Of a stretch of DNA of 5,981 nt, positions 1 to 4,455 are shown piece after piece (positions within the stretch are counted from its first letter, which is position 1; each line of letters opens with the position of its first letter). The translations under genes and the position numbers were made by a program. The DNA is from Haloarcula nitratireducens (GTDB taxonomy: Archaea > Halobacteriota > Halobacteria > Halobacteriales > Haloarculaceae). The DNA is taken from positions 1 to 5,981 of the forward strand of contig NZ_RKLT01000053.1 of assembly GCF_019599505.1 (NCBI RefSeq). The letters are read 5' to 3'. The notes under the pieces were generated by a model. The model was not told the origin of the DNA. It was given only the letters and a program-made list of their open reading frames with translations, and made no database searches.

Positions 1-73
1 CTTCGAGTCGAATCAAGCACTCGCGTACTTCCATTTGGGCTGGGCGGCCGCGAAGGCACGGAACAACGAGTAG
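1..73 (+). CDS. C-terminal end of an upstream protein (partial)
   Basis: An open frame enters from the left edge and reads 23 codons (from base 2) to TAG at 71-73. The visible tail runs FESNQALAYFHLGWAAAK and then ARNNE, an amphipathic, Ala-rich helical end. I do not recognise the family and cannot infer a function from so short a piece. It is followed by element copy 1 and the ArdC-like gene on the same strand. Because that gene has its own promoter/leader element, the two need not be co-transcribed. The frame choice rests on halophile-like codons and the clean stop just before the element. Confidence 0.6.
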   Translation, partial: FESNQALAYFHLGWAAAKARNNE

Positions 74-83
74 CTCCCAACCG

Positions 84-117
84 ACGATTTTCTGCCCCCC
101 GTGGGAGGTGCGGGGGC
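84..117 (+). promoter_or_regulatory. Recurrent T-run plus inverted-repeat element, copy 1
   Basis: A T-run (TTTT, 88-91) is followed by complementary arms GCCCCC (94-99) and GGGGGC (112-117) around a 12-nt loop. The loop contains GGAGGTG, a good match to the haloarchaeal Shine-Dalgarno sequence. The inverted-repeat centre (105.5) lies 16 nt from the T-run centre, as in the other copies. No other AT-rich block lies just upstream, so the T-run is also the best TATA candidate. It precedes the ArdC-like gene at 148. The right arm runs into GGGCGCGCCC (114-123), itself a perfect palindrome. Confidence 0.65.
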
Positions 118-147
118 GCGCCCGAGAATGCGTCCCGGTACAGACCA

Positions 148-1107
148 ATGGCGACGATCCAAACCGACCTTTCTGACGCAGCGGCGTCCAGCCAGCAAAC
201 TACGCACTCCTTCGACGACTCGGACACGCGAGCCGACGATATGCGCGACCAGCTTGATGCGTGGGTCGAGGACCTCGCCGGACTGACCGACGAGGCCCAG
301 GCCAGCGAGCAGTTCCAGCAGTGGCTGGAGGTGCAGAGCAAGTTCCACGATTACTCGGCTCGGAACACGCTGCTGATTCAGTTGCAGTGTCCTAACGCGA
401 CCAAGGTCGCTGGGTACAACACATGGCAAGCAGAGTTCGACCGGCACGTCCAGCAAGGCGAAAATGCGATCTGGATCTGGGCACCCATCATCACCAACAA
501 ATGTCCTGAGTGTGGGAACTCGCCGTCCTATCACGCGAACACGGGGTGTGCGTACGACGAAATCGACCCCGACGACTGGTCACGCGGGCTGGTTGGGTTC
601 CGACCGACGTCGGTGTTCGACATTTCCCAGACCGAGGGAGAGCCGTTGCCTGATCTCGAAACTGAAGCGTGTGGTGATGCAGACGGCCTCGTCGAGGACC
701 TGTTGGCTGCGACCGACGCCATCGGTGTGGATGCGACTATCGTTGCTTCCGACGAGTGGAGCCACGGGTCCGCACGTGGAGTGTGTGAACGGCGAAGTCC
801 GACGACGACGAATCCGGTCGTGGAGGTGGTCGACCGCGAAAACCGGGCGGATCTTGCGAGTACGCTCATCCACGAATTCGCCCACGCGACCATGCACTTC
901 GAGCGTGAACCTGGCGAGGAGAAATCGCGGTTGGAGATTGAGGCTGAAGCGGTGGCTTACATCGTCAGTCGGCACTTCGGCTTGGACCCGGACAACTCAG
1001 CGTTCTACTTGGCCACGTGGGACGAGGATGCGCCGGCGACAGTTCGAGATCGGTTAGATCGGATTTCGAGTACAGCGGCTGATCTTATCGACGCAGTCGA
1101 AGGCTAA
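148..1107 (+). CDS. ArdC-like protein: ssDNA-binding-type N-terminal domain plus HExxH metallopeptidase domain
   Basis: This 319-aa protein has the two-part layout of ArdC-type antirestriction proteins. Residues 1-35 are an acidic, Ser/Thr-rich tail. Residues about 36-115 match the ArdC N-terminal (DUF1738) style, with FHDYSARNTLLI (66-77), a TKVAGYNTWQ stretch (85-94) and IWIWAPI (108-114). A Cys/His cluster follows (C119, C122, H129, C134) and probably binds zinc. The C-terminal domain carries HEFAH (242-246) and an acidic EIEAEAVAY stretch (263-271) that likely gives the third metal ligand. In known ArdC the N-terminal domain binds single-stranded DNA and protects incoming plasmid DNA from restriction; whether this protein does so is inference. 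ATG 148 is chosen because it gives the full domain and an acidic N-terminus; the ATG at 128 is out of frame. It has its own upstream element and ends inside an inverted repeat. Confidence 0.8.
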   Translation: MATIQTDLSDAAASSQQTTHSFDDSDTRADDMRDQLDAWVEDLAGLTDEAQASEQFQQWLEVQSKFHDYSARNTLLIQLQCPNATKVAGYNTWQAEFDRHVQQGENAIWIWAPIITNKCPECGNSPSYHANTGCAYDEIDPDDWSRGLVGFRPTSVFDISQTEGEPLPDLETEACGDADGLVEDLLAATDAIGVDATIVASDEWSHGSARGVCERRSPTTTNPVVEVVDRENRADLASTLIHEFAHATMHFEREPGEEKSRLEIEAEAVAYIVSRHFGLDPDNSAFYLATWDEDAPATVRDRLDRISSTAADLIDAVEG

Positions 1108-1147
1108 CCAACAGATGCCGACTATATTGAGTAGTGTTGGTTAGCCT
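1101..1147. repeat. Perfect 13-bp inverted repeat over the stop codon of the ArdC-like gene
   Basis: AGGCTAACCAACA (1101-1113) is exactly complementary to TGTTGGTTAGCCT (1135-1147), with a 21-nt spacer. The left arm contains the TAA stop codon (1105-1107). No T-tract follows, and haloarchaeal termination mainly depends on U-runs, so this is not a typical terminator. It could be an mRNA 3' hairpin that stabilises or processes the transcript, or a protein-binding site. Thirteen contiguous pairs are unlikely by chance at this spacing. Confidence 0.75.
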
Positions 1148-1181
1148 ATCATCGTTCGTCGGTACCGGACTCACGAGGCGT

Positions 1182-1212
1182 ATTTGTGGCGCGCTGGGCA
1201 GCTGGGCGCGCC
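1182..1212 (+). promoter_or_regulatory. Recurrent T-run plus inverted-repeat element, copy 2 (diverged)
   Basis: ATTTGTG (1182-1188) leads into arms GGCGCGC (1188-1194) and GCGCGCC (1206-1212) around an 11-nt loop. The inverted-repeat centre (1200) is 16 nt from the TTT centre (1184). The arms differ from the other copies but stay perfectly complementary. The loop has CAGCTGG in place of the GGTGA-like sequence of the other copies. It precedes the 312-aa protein starting at 1235. Confidence 0.55.
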
Positions 1213-1234
1213 TCTCAGGGCGTCCGTGTTTCCA

Positions 1235-2173
1235 ATGTCCACAGATGCACGACACTCCTGGTCAGCGGCAGCTATCGATAATGCGAAGCAAGCCGAATAC
1301 GTTGGGTTCCTGCATCGGGAGCCCTTTGTCATCGACGCCTACGCGCTAGGATTCACAGTCGGTGTTCGTGAGGACTATTCCTATCAATCCTCGCTGCGGA
1401 ACGTTGATGTCCCAATCGAGATCTTGGATAACGACTTTCGGAATCCCGACTTGGACCGCTATATCGAGCGCTTCGAACAGTACGAACCGGCTGTCGGAAT
1501 GCTGGGCGATGCGTACGACCGGGAGGAAGCCCGGCGATACAATCGGGCGGCGAGAGAGTTGAAGGGGAAGTTTCCGGGGACGGAGATCATCATCGTCCCG
1601 AAGTGCCGGAAAGCGATTCCTGCAATCGATGACGATATTGTTCTGGGGTACCCGATGGGGTACTCCGACAAAACGGCCGAGGAGTACACGAACATCGTGG
1701 ATTGGCGCGAGCGTCGGGTTCACTTGCTGGGCGCGAGCCCACCCAAGCAATACGAGGCAATCCAGAACCTCACACAGCCGCGTGTCACTGGTGAAGCACC
1801 AGCCGATATCGTCGGTGTAGACTGGAACGGGATCCATCTAGCGGCTCTGAAGGGTCAGTATTTCACGCCGCATGGTTACGGTGACGCCGACCATCTCTCG
1901 ATTCGAGCGACCGTACGAGAGAGTCTAGAATGGATTCGGCGTTATTGGCAGAGAAGAGACGTCTGGCCGATGTCGGGAACTGGACAGAATCCACTGGACG
2001 AGGAGCCAATGGACCCGGTCTTCGCTGCCGACGGCAGTCGCGCGACGACTACTGAGCTTGAGGATGCGATTGTCGTCGAATACGAGAACGGACAGACACT
2101 CGCCTATCGCTCTGAATGTGAACGGAATCGTATCGAGTATCGGGAAGGACTCGTCCCCGTCAATCGGACGTAA
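1235..2173 (+). CDS. Haloarchaeal protein of unknown function, probably DUF6610 family
   Basis: This acidic 312-aa protein resembles a family common in haloarchaea and their mobile elements that I recall as DUF6610; the name is from memory. Start ATG 1235 gives MSTDARHSWS, a typical haloarchaeal N-terminus; the frame is open further upstream to TTG 1184, but that would run through the promoter/leader element. Visible landmarks are a strand-like EIIIVPKC (117-124), IVLGYPMGY (135-143), VHLLGASPPKQ (162-172), DIVGVDWNG (191-199) and an HxSIRxTVRESLEWIRRYW-like helix (220-238). Strand-helix alternation from about 85 to 205 suggests an alpha/beta barrel. VHLLGASP followed by an IVGVD strand loosely recalls the barrel of tRNA-guanine transglycosylase relatives, but no zinc CxCxxC motif is present. 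No signal peptide or membrane segment is visible. Function is unknown. Confidence 0.75.
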   Translation: MSTDARHSWSAAAIDNAKQAEYVGFLHREPFVIDAYALGFTVGVREDYSYQSSLRNVDVPIEILDNDFRNPDLDRYIERFEQYEPAVGMLGDAYDREEARRYNRAARELKGKFPGTEIIIVPKCRKAIPAIDDDIVLGYPMGYSDKTAEEYTNIVDWRERRVHLLGASPPKQYEAIQNLTQPRVTGEAPADIVGVDWNGIHLAALKGQYFTPHGYGDADHLSIRATVRESLEWIRRYWQRRDVWPMSGTGQNPLDEEPMDPVFAADGSRATTTELEDAIVVEYENGQTLAYRSECERNRIEYREGLVPVNRT

Positions 2174-2192
2174 GCGATTTCGAACCGTATCA

Positions 2193-2223
2193 TGATTTTG
2201 TGCGCCTCTGACGGGTGGGAGGC
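2193..2223 (+). promoter_or_regulatory. Recurrent T-run plus inverted-repeat element, copy 3
   Basis: TGATTTTGTGCGCCTCTG (2193-2210) is identical over 18 nt to 3528-3545 in copy 4. Arms GCCTC (2204-2208) and GAGGC (2219-2223) enclose a 10-nt loop containing GGGTGG. The inverted-repeat centre (2213.5) lies 16 nt from the TTTT centre (2197.5). The start codon of the 46-aa gene follows 5 nt after the right arm. Confidence 0.7.
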
Positions 2224-2228
2224 TCAGC

Positions 2229-2369
2229 ATGAGTACTGATCAGCAGCAGCCAGTTGACGAAGAGGTACCGGACTACACAACCGACGATGTCACCACCATT
2301 GCCGCCGAGCATCGCCGGGCACAGGCCTCGGGTGAAGTGTTCGGGGGCGAACCGGGTGGAGAGCGCTAA
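2229..2369 (+). CDS. Small acidic haloarchaeal protein, 46 aa
   Basis: ATG 2229 to TAA 2367-2369 encodes a 46-aa acidic, hydrophilic protein. It begins MSTDQQQPVDEEVPDYTTDD, has a short central helix (TTIAAEHRRAQA, 22-33) and ends in a Gly-rich tail. There is no membrane segment and there are no cysteines. Its composition, MSTD-type start and position right after element copy 3 support a real gene. Short acidic proteins of this kind are frequent in haloarchaeal accessory regions and usually uncharacterised. The next possible start (ATG 2375) is only 5 nt past the stop, so downstream small ORFs could be translated from the same transcript. Confidence 0.65.
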   Translation: MSTDQQQPVDEEVPDYTTDDVTTIAAEHRRAQASGEVFGGEPGGER

Positions 2370-2378
2370 GACCGATGA

Positions 2379-2579
2379 GTGACTCTTTCGAACAACTCAT
2401 CACGAAACCATGAACACACGAAGGAAGCAACAATTGATAGCGGTAGAATAGGCACGATCATCACTAGACTCGTCGACGGCATCGCTGTCGCAGCACTGTT
2501 CTTCGCAGAGTTGAATCTCTGGGGAACTGAAGTACCACTTTGGATGTCTGCCGCGTCTGGCCTTAAGTATGGCTGGTAG
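2379..2579 (+). CDS. Possible small membrane protein, 66 aa, weak start
   Basis: The frame opens at GTG 2379 and ends at TAG 2577-2579. Residues about 29-48 (RLVDGIAVAALFFAELNLWG) could form a membrane helix, although D33 and E44 lie within it. The first 22 residues (TLSNNSSRNHEHTKEAT) are Asn/Ser/His-rich and unlike neighbouring proteins, so the start is doubtful. A competing ATG at 2375 lies four bases upstream in another frame and gives only 12 codons (MSDSFEQLITKP, stop 2411-2413). This stretch may therefore be a decayed or frameshifted gene. The same frame continues past the TAG into the next small ORF, so the two could be halves of one two-helix protein interrupted by a stop. Confidence 0.3.
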   Translation: MTLSNNSSRNHEHTKEATIDSGRIGTIITRLVDGIAVAALFFAELNLWGTEVPLWMSAASGLKYGW

Positions 2580-2693
2580 ATGGCGACCACCGGTCCGGTT
2601 GTCACTGGGAACAGGGACATCTACGTCGGGGTGTACGTCGTCGGCCTACTGGTCGGGATTCCAGTCTGTCGGCGTCTCTGGCTTGGAAAGTAG
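2580..2693 (+). CDS. Possible 37-aa single-pass membrane peptide
   Basis: ATG 2580 directly follows, and is in frame with, the TAG of the preceding ORF; the stop is TAG 2691-2693. The product begins MATTGPVVTGNRD, continues with a clear hydrophobic helix (IYVGVYVVGLLVGIPV, about 14-29) and ends CRRLWLGK. The positive tail predicts a cytoplasmic C-terminus. I recognise no family. It is either an independent micro-protein translated by termination-reinitiation or the second half of a broken two-helix protein. Confidence 0.4.
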   Translation: MATTGPVVTGNRDIYVGVYVVGLLVGIPVCRRLWLGK

Positions 2694-2706
2694 GGGCCAG
2701 CGCTGG

Positions 2707-2717
2707 TATTATTTAGG
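2707..2717 (+). promoter_or_regulatory. TATA-like promoter for the 38-aa membrane protein
   Basis: An AT-rich TATTATTTAGG block lies about 26 nt upstream of ATG 2738, where an archaeal TATA box would place the transcript start at or just before the start codon. This suggests a leaderless mRNA for 2738-2854. It differs from the recurrent element upstream of the larger genes: no inverted repeat follows. Confidence 0.5.
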
Positions 2718-2737
2718 ATTCATGAATACGACAACAT

Positions 2738-2854
2738 ATGCTTCAAGGAGGATATGGGTGGGCGTACCTTACCAGCCCCGGAGTAGGAATCGGAATCGTG
2801 GTACTGATATTCGCAGTTTCTGTATTCTGGTGGGTCTGGAAGGACCTAGAGTAA
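2738..2854 (+). CDS. 38-aa single-pass membrane protein, leaderless
   Basis: ATG 2738 to TAA 2852-2854 encodes a 38-aa protein. It has a short N-terminus (MLQGGYGWAYLTSPG), one strong hydrophobic helix (VGIGIVVLIFAVSVFWWVW, about 16-34) and a charged end (KDLE). An upstream ATG at 2722 opens a different frame giving an Arg/Asn-rich, non-hydrophobic peptide. The 2738 frame is preferred for its coherent membrane segment and TATA spacing. Small membrane proteins of this kind occur in haloarchaeal viruses and plasmids, but no specific function can be assigned. Confidence 0.55.
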   Translation: MLQGGYGWAYLTSPGVGIGIVVLIFAVSVFWWVWKDLE

Positions 2855-2908
2855 TCAGTATCGCATGGCTGACCGTCGAAAGTTAGTTTTGAGTAACGTA
2901 GACGCAGA

Positions 2909-2926
2909 CAGAGACCGCCTTCTCTG
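2909..2926. other. Short hairpin between convergent genes
   Basis: CAGAGA (2909-2914) pairs with TCTCTG (2921-2926) around a 6-nt loop. It lies just downstream of the minus-strand regulator's stop and about 55 nt past the 38-aa ORF. A short T-run (2887-2890) lies on the plus-strand side. It may mark transcript ends for the convergent pair, but six pairs is weak evidence. Confidence 0.2.
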
Positions 2927-2935
2927 ATTGTTCAG

Positions 2936-3181
2936 TCACTGTATTTCTCCTGGGTGCGGGACCCGTTCGACGCCTTCCGCTGGCCGGTAGCGACCCTCGT
3001 CCTCTTCGGCCCGGCCTTCCTCGACGAGCGTAGCGAGCGCATCGCGAACGTCGTCGGGATGGATGCCCGCGTGCGAGCTCGCGACCGTGTGGATAGTCCG
3101 TCCACGCGCCCACTCGGGTTGTGGGTCGCCGGTCTGGGCCATCAGTACGTTCAGGACTCGACGCTTGGTGTCAGTAACCAC
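2936..3181 (-). CDS. Small winged-helix-type DNA-binding protein
   Basis: This 81-aa protein reads from GTG 3181 to TGA at 2936. Helix 1 is about residues 5-15 (TKRRVLNVLMA). A helix-turn-helix-like part follows, with RTIHTVASSHAGIHPDDVRD (28-47) and the probable recognition helix DVRDALATLVEEG (44-56). A charged wing (RAEEDEGRYRP, 57-67) and a short tail complete it. The pattern fits small haloarchaeal winged-helix transcription regulators; the exact family is not identified. GTG is the chosen start because it lies about 29 nt from a TATA-like box, giving a leaderless mRNA. It diverges from the zinc-ribbon gene at 3239, so it may repress that gene and itself from the shared promoter (inference). 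Confidence 0.65.
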   Translation of the reverse strand: MVTDTKRRVLNVLMAQTGDPQPEWARGRTIHTVASSHAGIHPDDVRDALATLVEEGRAEEDEGRYRPAEGVERVPHPGEIQ

Positions 3182-3205
3182 TTTGAAACACCTTAGTTGG
3201 GCGAG

Positions 3206-3214
3206 AACTTAATA
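3206..3214. promoter_or_regulatory. Shared, nearly symmetric TATA element for two divergent leaderless genes
   Basis: The block AACTTAATA is centred on the palindrome TTAA (3209-3212). Read forward it is a TATA-like box for ATG 3239; read in reverse (TATTAAGTT) it serves GTG 3181. The centre (3210.5) is 28.5 nt from the first base of one start and 29.5 nt from the other, so both transcripts would begin at or within a few bases of their start codons. No second AT-rich block in this 57-bp gap lies at a suitable distance. Confidence 0.55.
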
Positions 3215-3238
3215 CGGATGTTTTACAAGCACCGATTG

Positions 3239-3376
3239 ATGCCTTTGCAAAGAAACCTCGATTCGACGGAAGTCCGATGCGCCGACTGCCACGCGATGCT
3301 GAAGCGAGACCGGGCAACAGACAAACTATTCTGTTTGGATTGTGGTGAGGCGAAGGTCCCAGACCCGTCTGAGTAG
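3239..3376 (+). CDS. 45-aa zinc-ribbon protein
   Basis: ATG 3239 to TAG 3374-3376 encodes a 45-aa protein with two CxxC knuckles: CADC (14-17) and CLDC (32-35, followed by G). They are spaced as in a zinc ribbon. The basic stretch KRDRATDK lies between the knuckles and the C-terminus is acidic (VPDPSE). Tiny CxxC zinc proteins are a recognised abundant class in haloarchaea, often with regulatory roles; the target here is unknown. It has a leaderless-type promoter and faces away from the winged-helix gene at 3181, suggesting a divergent regulatory pair. Confidence 0.7.
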   Translation: MPLQRNLDSTEVRCADCHAMLKRDRATDKLFCLDCGEAKVPDPSE

Positions 3377-3527
3377 CGAAGACTACGTCCCAGGATGATT
3401 CACTCTGTCTATCGTCCACTATTACTGCCGGCTGCCTGTCGAAATCGTGTCTTGTTCCGAGCCGACTACCATGGACTGGATCACGATCAATCCCGCTCAT
3501 TTTGCTGTTCAGGTATTCAGCAATCCG

Positions 3528-3557
3528 TGATTTTGTGCGCCTCTGGAGAGTGAGAGG
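3528..3557 (+). promoter_or_regulatory. Recurrent T-run plus inverted-repeat element, copy 4
   Basis: It shares TGATTTTGTGCGCCTCTG exactly with copy 3. Arms CCTCT (3540-3544) and AGAGG (3553-3557) enclose an 8-nt loop (GGAGAGTG). The inverted-repeat centre (3548.5) lies 16 nt from the TTTT centre (3532.5). The right arm ends directly against ATG 3558, the most compact copy. With a TATA box at the T-run, the transcript would begin almost at the start codon. Confidence 0.7.
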
Positions 3558-3866
3558 ATGTCTCAACAACAGTCTCGACCTCGGCGACCTTCTGGATCGT
3601 GTTCCAATCAGCAAAAGGTATCCGTCGAGTCGGTTACAGCAGCCGTTCGGACGCAACGGACTCCGGAGACCGATCTCGAAGCACAGATCCTGCGGACTAT
3701 TGCCCGGCAATCGGAGAGTCTCACCACGCCAGATCTCTTGGCACTCCGAGCACAGTTGGACGTCAACGTCTCGGAGCAAGCGCCACTCCAACAGCAGGTT
3801 CGAACCGTCGTTGACGCTATCACCGCAATGGTCGCGACGTGGGACCAGCAGGAGATGGAAGCATGA
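3558..3866 (+). CDS. Protein of unknown function, first gene of a three-gene operon (102 aa)
   Basis: ATG 3558 follows element copy 4 directly. The first 35 residues are polar and probably disordered (Ser/Gln/Arg-rich). Residues about 36-95 are predominantly helical, with ETDLEAQILRTIARQ (37-51), TTPDLLALRAQLD (56-68) and PLQQQVRTVVDAITAMVATW (76-95). No cysteine motif, membrane segment or catalytic signature is visible, although one Cys is present (C15). Its TGA stop overlaps the next start in an ATGA (3863-3866), implying translational coupling. I do not recognise the family; a helical adaptor or DNA-associated role is only a guess. A long antisense ORF covers this region but is Arg/Ser-rich and unconvincing. 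Confidence 0.65.
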   Translation: MSQQQSRPRRPSGSCSNQQKVSVESVTAAVRTQRTPETDLEAQILRTIARQSESLTTPDLLALRAQLDVNVSEQAPLQQQVRTVVDAITAMVATWDQQEMEA

Positions 3867-4087
3867 GCGGCGATTCCGACGCCGCGGTTCTGGAGGATCT
3901 CCCGCCCGAACGACTCCTGTCAGGAAATCAGCTCCAGCCGACTCTCGCTGGGATTCGCTGTATGGACTCCATCGAGACGATTCAGGCGTATCTGGCCTAT
4001 GAGACGAAACATCAGGACCGAACGCACGTCCAAGACAAACTTCGGTTACGAGCTCGTGAACTCCGCCGGGGTGACGGCGATGAGTGA
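3863..4087 (+). CDS. Protein of unknown function, second gene of the operon (74 aa)
   Basis: ATG 3863 lies in the ATGA overlap with the upstream gene; the frame opens further upstream (GTG 3839), but the overlap makes 3863 the better start. The protein has an acidic N-terminus (MSGDSDAAVLEDLPPE), a central helix (DSIETIQAYLAYETKHQ, 35-51) and a charged helix with a basic patch (VQDKLRLRARELRRG, 56-70) before an acidic end. It could be a small helical-hairpin, coiled-coil-forming protein. The last codons overlap the next gene's ATG by 8 bases (4080-4087). No family is recognised. Confidence 0.65.
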   Translation: MSGDSDAAVLEDLPPERLLSGNQLQPTLAGIRCMDSIETIQAYLAYETKHQDRTHVQDKLRLRARELRRGDGDE

Positions 4088-4298
4088 CAAGCGTCTCTTC
4101 ATCGAAGTCCATGGTATCGGACCCGACGATATCCCGGCCCATGGGGATGAGCCAGCGGTCCCCGACGATGCGCCGGCCATCGCGAACGACATTCACGATC
4201 TGCTTCGGGAAGAGTACGGACTGACCGCCGCCGAAGGTGTTGCGACTGTCGTGAATCCCGATATCCACGAACAGTTAGTGGACGAGTCAGATTCCTGA
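4080..4298 (+). CDS. Protein of unknown function, third gene of the operon (72 aa)
   Basis: ATG 4080 overlaps the end of the previous gene; the frame is open upstream, but this start gives MSDKRLFIEVHGIG, a coherent beginning. The protein is strongly acidic: an N-terminal strand (RLFIEVHGI), a Pro/Asp-rich linker with HGDEPAVPDDAPA (21-33), a helix IANDIHDLLREEYG (34-47) and a possible strand GVATVVN (53-59). No known motif is seen. The overlaps suggest it is made in stoichiometric relation with the two upstream proteins, perhaps as one complex (inference). A small CTGAG/CTCAG hairpin (4299-4311) follows the stop immediately. Confidence 0.65.
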   Translation: MSDKRLFIEVHGIGPDDIPAHGDEPAVPDDAPAIANDIHDLLREEYGLTAAEGVATVVNPDIHEQLVDESDS

Positions 4299-4317
4299 CT
4301 GAGTGCCTCAGGCGGCG

Positions 4318-4347
4318 ATTTTGTGCGCCCCAGCGAGGTGAGGGGCG
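4318..4347 (+). promoter_or_regulatory. Recurrent T-run plus inverted-repeat element, copy 5
   Basis: ATTTTGTGCGCCCC (4318-4331) carries the left arm CGCCCC (4326-4331). The right arm GGGGCG is at 4342-4347, with a 10-nt loop holding GAGGTGA, a perfect Shine-Dalgarno-like match to the archaeal 16S 3' end. The inverted-repeat centre (4336.5) is 16 nt from the TTTT centre (4320.5). No other AT-rich block lies upstream. It controls the small ORF/SWIM unit; the right arm is shared with a competing hairpin. Confidence 0.7.
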
Positions 4348-4371
4348 TTCCACTGAGAACGCTCGTCACCT
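4336..4371 (+). promoter_or_regulatory. Alternative long hairpin that hides the Shine-Dalgarno-like sequence
   Basis: Bases 4336-4350 (AGGTGAGGGGCGTTC) pair with 4357-4371 (GAACGCTCGTCACCT) around a 6-nt loop. Fourteen of 15 positions pair, with one G-T(U) wobble (4344/4363) and one G-G mismatch (4342/4365). The left strand includes the Shine-Dalgarno-like AGGTGA and most of the right arm of element copy 5, so this fold and the element fold exclude each other. It lies 6 nt before ATG 4378. This resembles a translational on/off switch, if the region is transcribed. No ligand or protein is implied by the sequence. Confidence 0.5.
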
Positions 4372-4377
4372 GTACCA

Positions 4378-4455
4378 ATGTCTACTGCTATCGCTACCCT
4401 CGAGAGCTCGCTCACGACCACCGTTGCTGCCCTGGAGGCCGCCGATGTCCAGTAA
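4378..4455 (+). CDS. 25-aa small ORF overlapping the SWIM gene
   Basis: ATG 4378 to TAA 4453-4455 encodes a 25-residue Ala/Thr/Ser-rich, helix-prone peptide beginning MSTAIATLESSL. Its last 11 bases (ATGTCCAGTAA) contain the start codon of the SWIM protein at 4445, the classic geometry of translational coupling. It sits after the bistable leader, so translation of this ORF may set SWIM protein output. It could be a leader peptide, a real micro-protein, or the remnant of a longer N-terminal gene. No family is recognised. Confidence 0.45.
   Translation: MSTAIATLESSLTTTVAALEAADVQ

Noticed and set aside
1346..1837. Minus-strand ORF inside the DUF6610-like gene
   Set aside because: Shadow of a strongly supported plus-strand gene, with no leader, promoter or recognisable domain.
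1159..2272. GGTACCGGACT occurring near 1161 and near 2264
   Set aside because: An 11-bp match, one intergenic and one inside the 46-aa coding sequence, with no shared context; likely chance.
2722..2886. Alternative ORF from ATG 2722 overlapping the 38-aa membrane protein
   Set aside because: Arg/Asn-rich, without a hydrophobic core; the frame from 2738 gives a clear membrane helix and a fitting promoter distance.
2883..3113. Minus-strand ORF overlapping the winged-helix gene in another frame
   Set aside because: Arg-rich, low-complexity product, whereas the 2936-3181 frame gives a coherent regulator with a well-placed start.
3395..3553. 52-codon plus-strand ORF between the zinc ribbon and the three-gene operon
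   Set aside because: It runs through the T-run and most of element copy 4, has no promoter of its own that I can see, and its Cys/Arg-containing product lacks a motif. The gap 3377-3527 otherwise shows nothing I can support.
3171..4268. Long minus-strand ORF (365 codons) opposite the three-gene operon
   Set aside because: Its product is Arg/Ser/Gly-rich with no domain-like pattern, and it overlaps the start of the better-supported winged-helix gene. The plus strand shows coupled acidic genes behind a promoter element. Long antisense frames are common in GC-rich haloarchaeal DNA.
4299..4311. CTGAG-TGC-CTCAG hairpin after the three-gene operon as a terminator
   Set aside because: Only five pairs with a 3-nt loop and no immediate T-run; the T-run that follows belongs to element copy 5. 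It is mentioned in the gene entry but not called a terminator.
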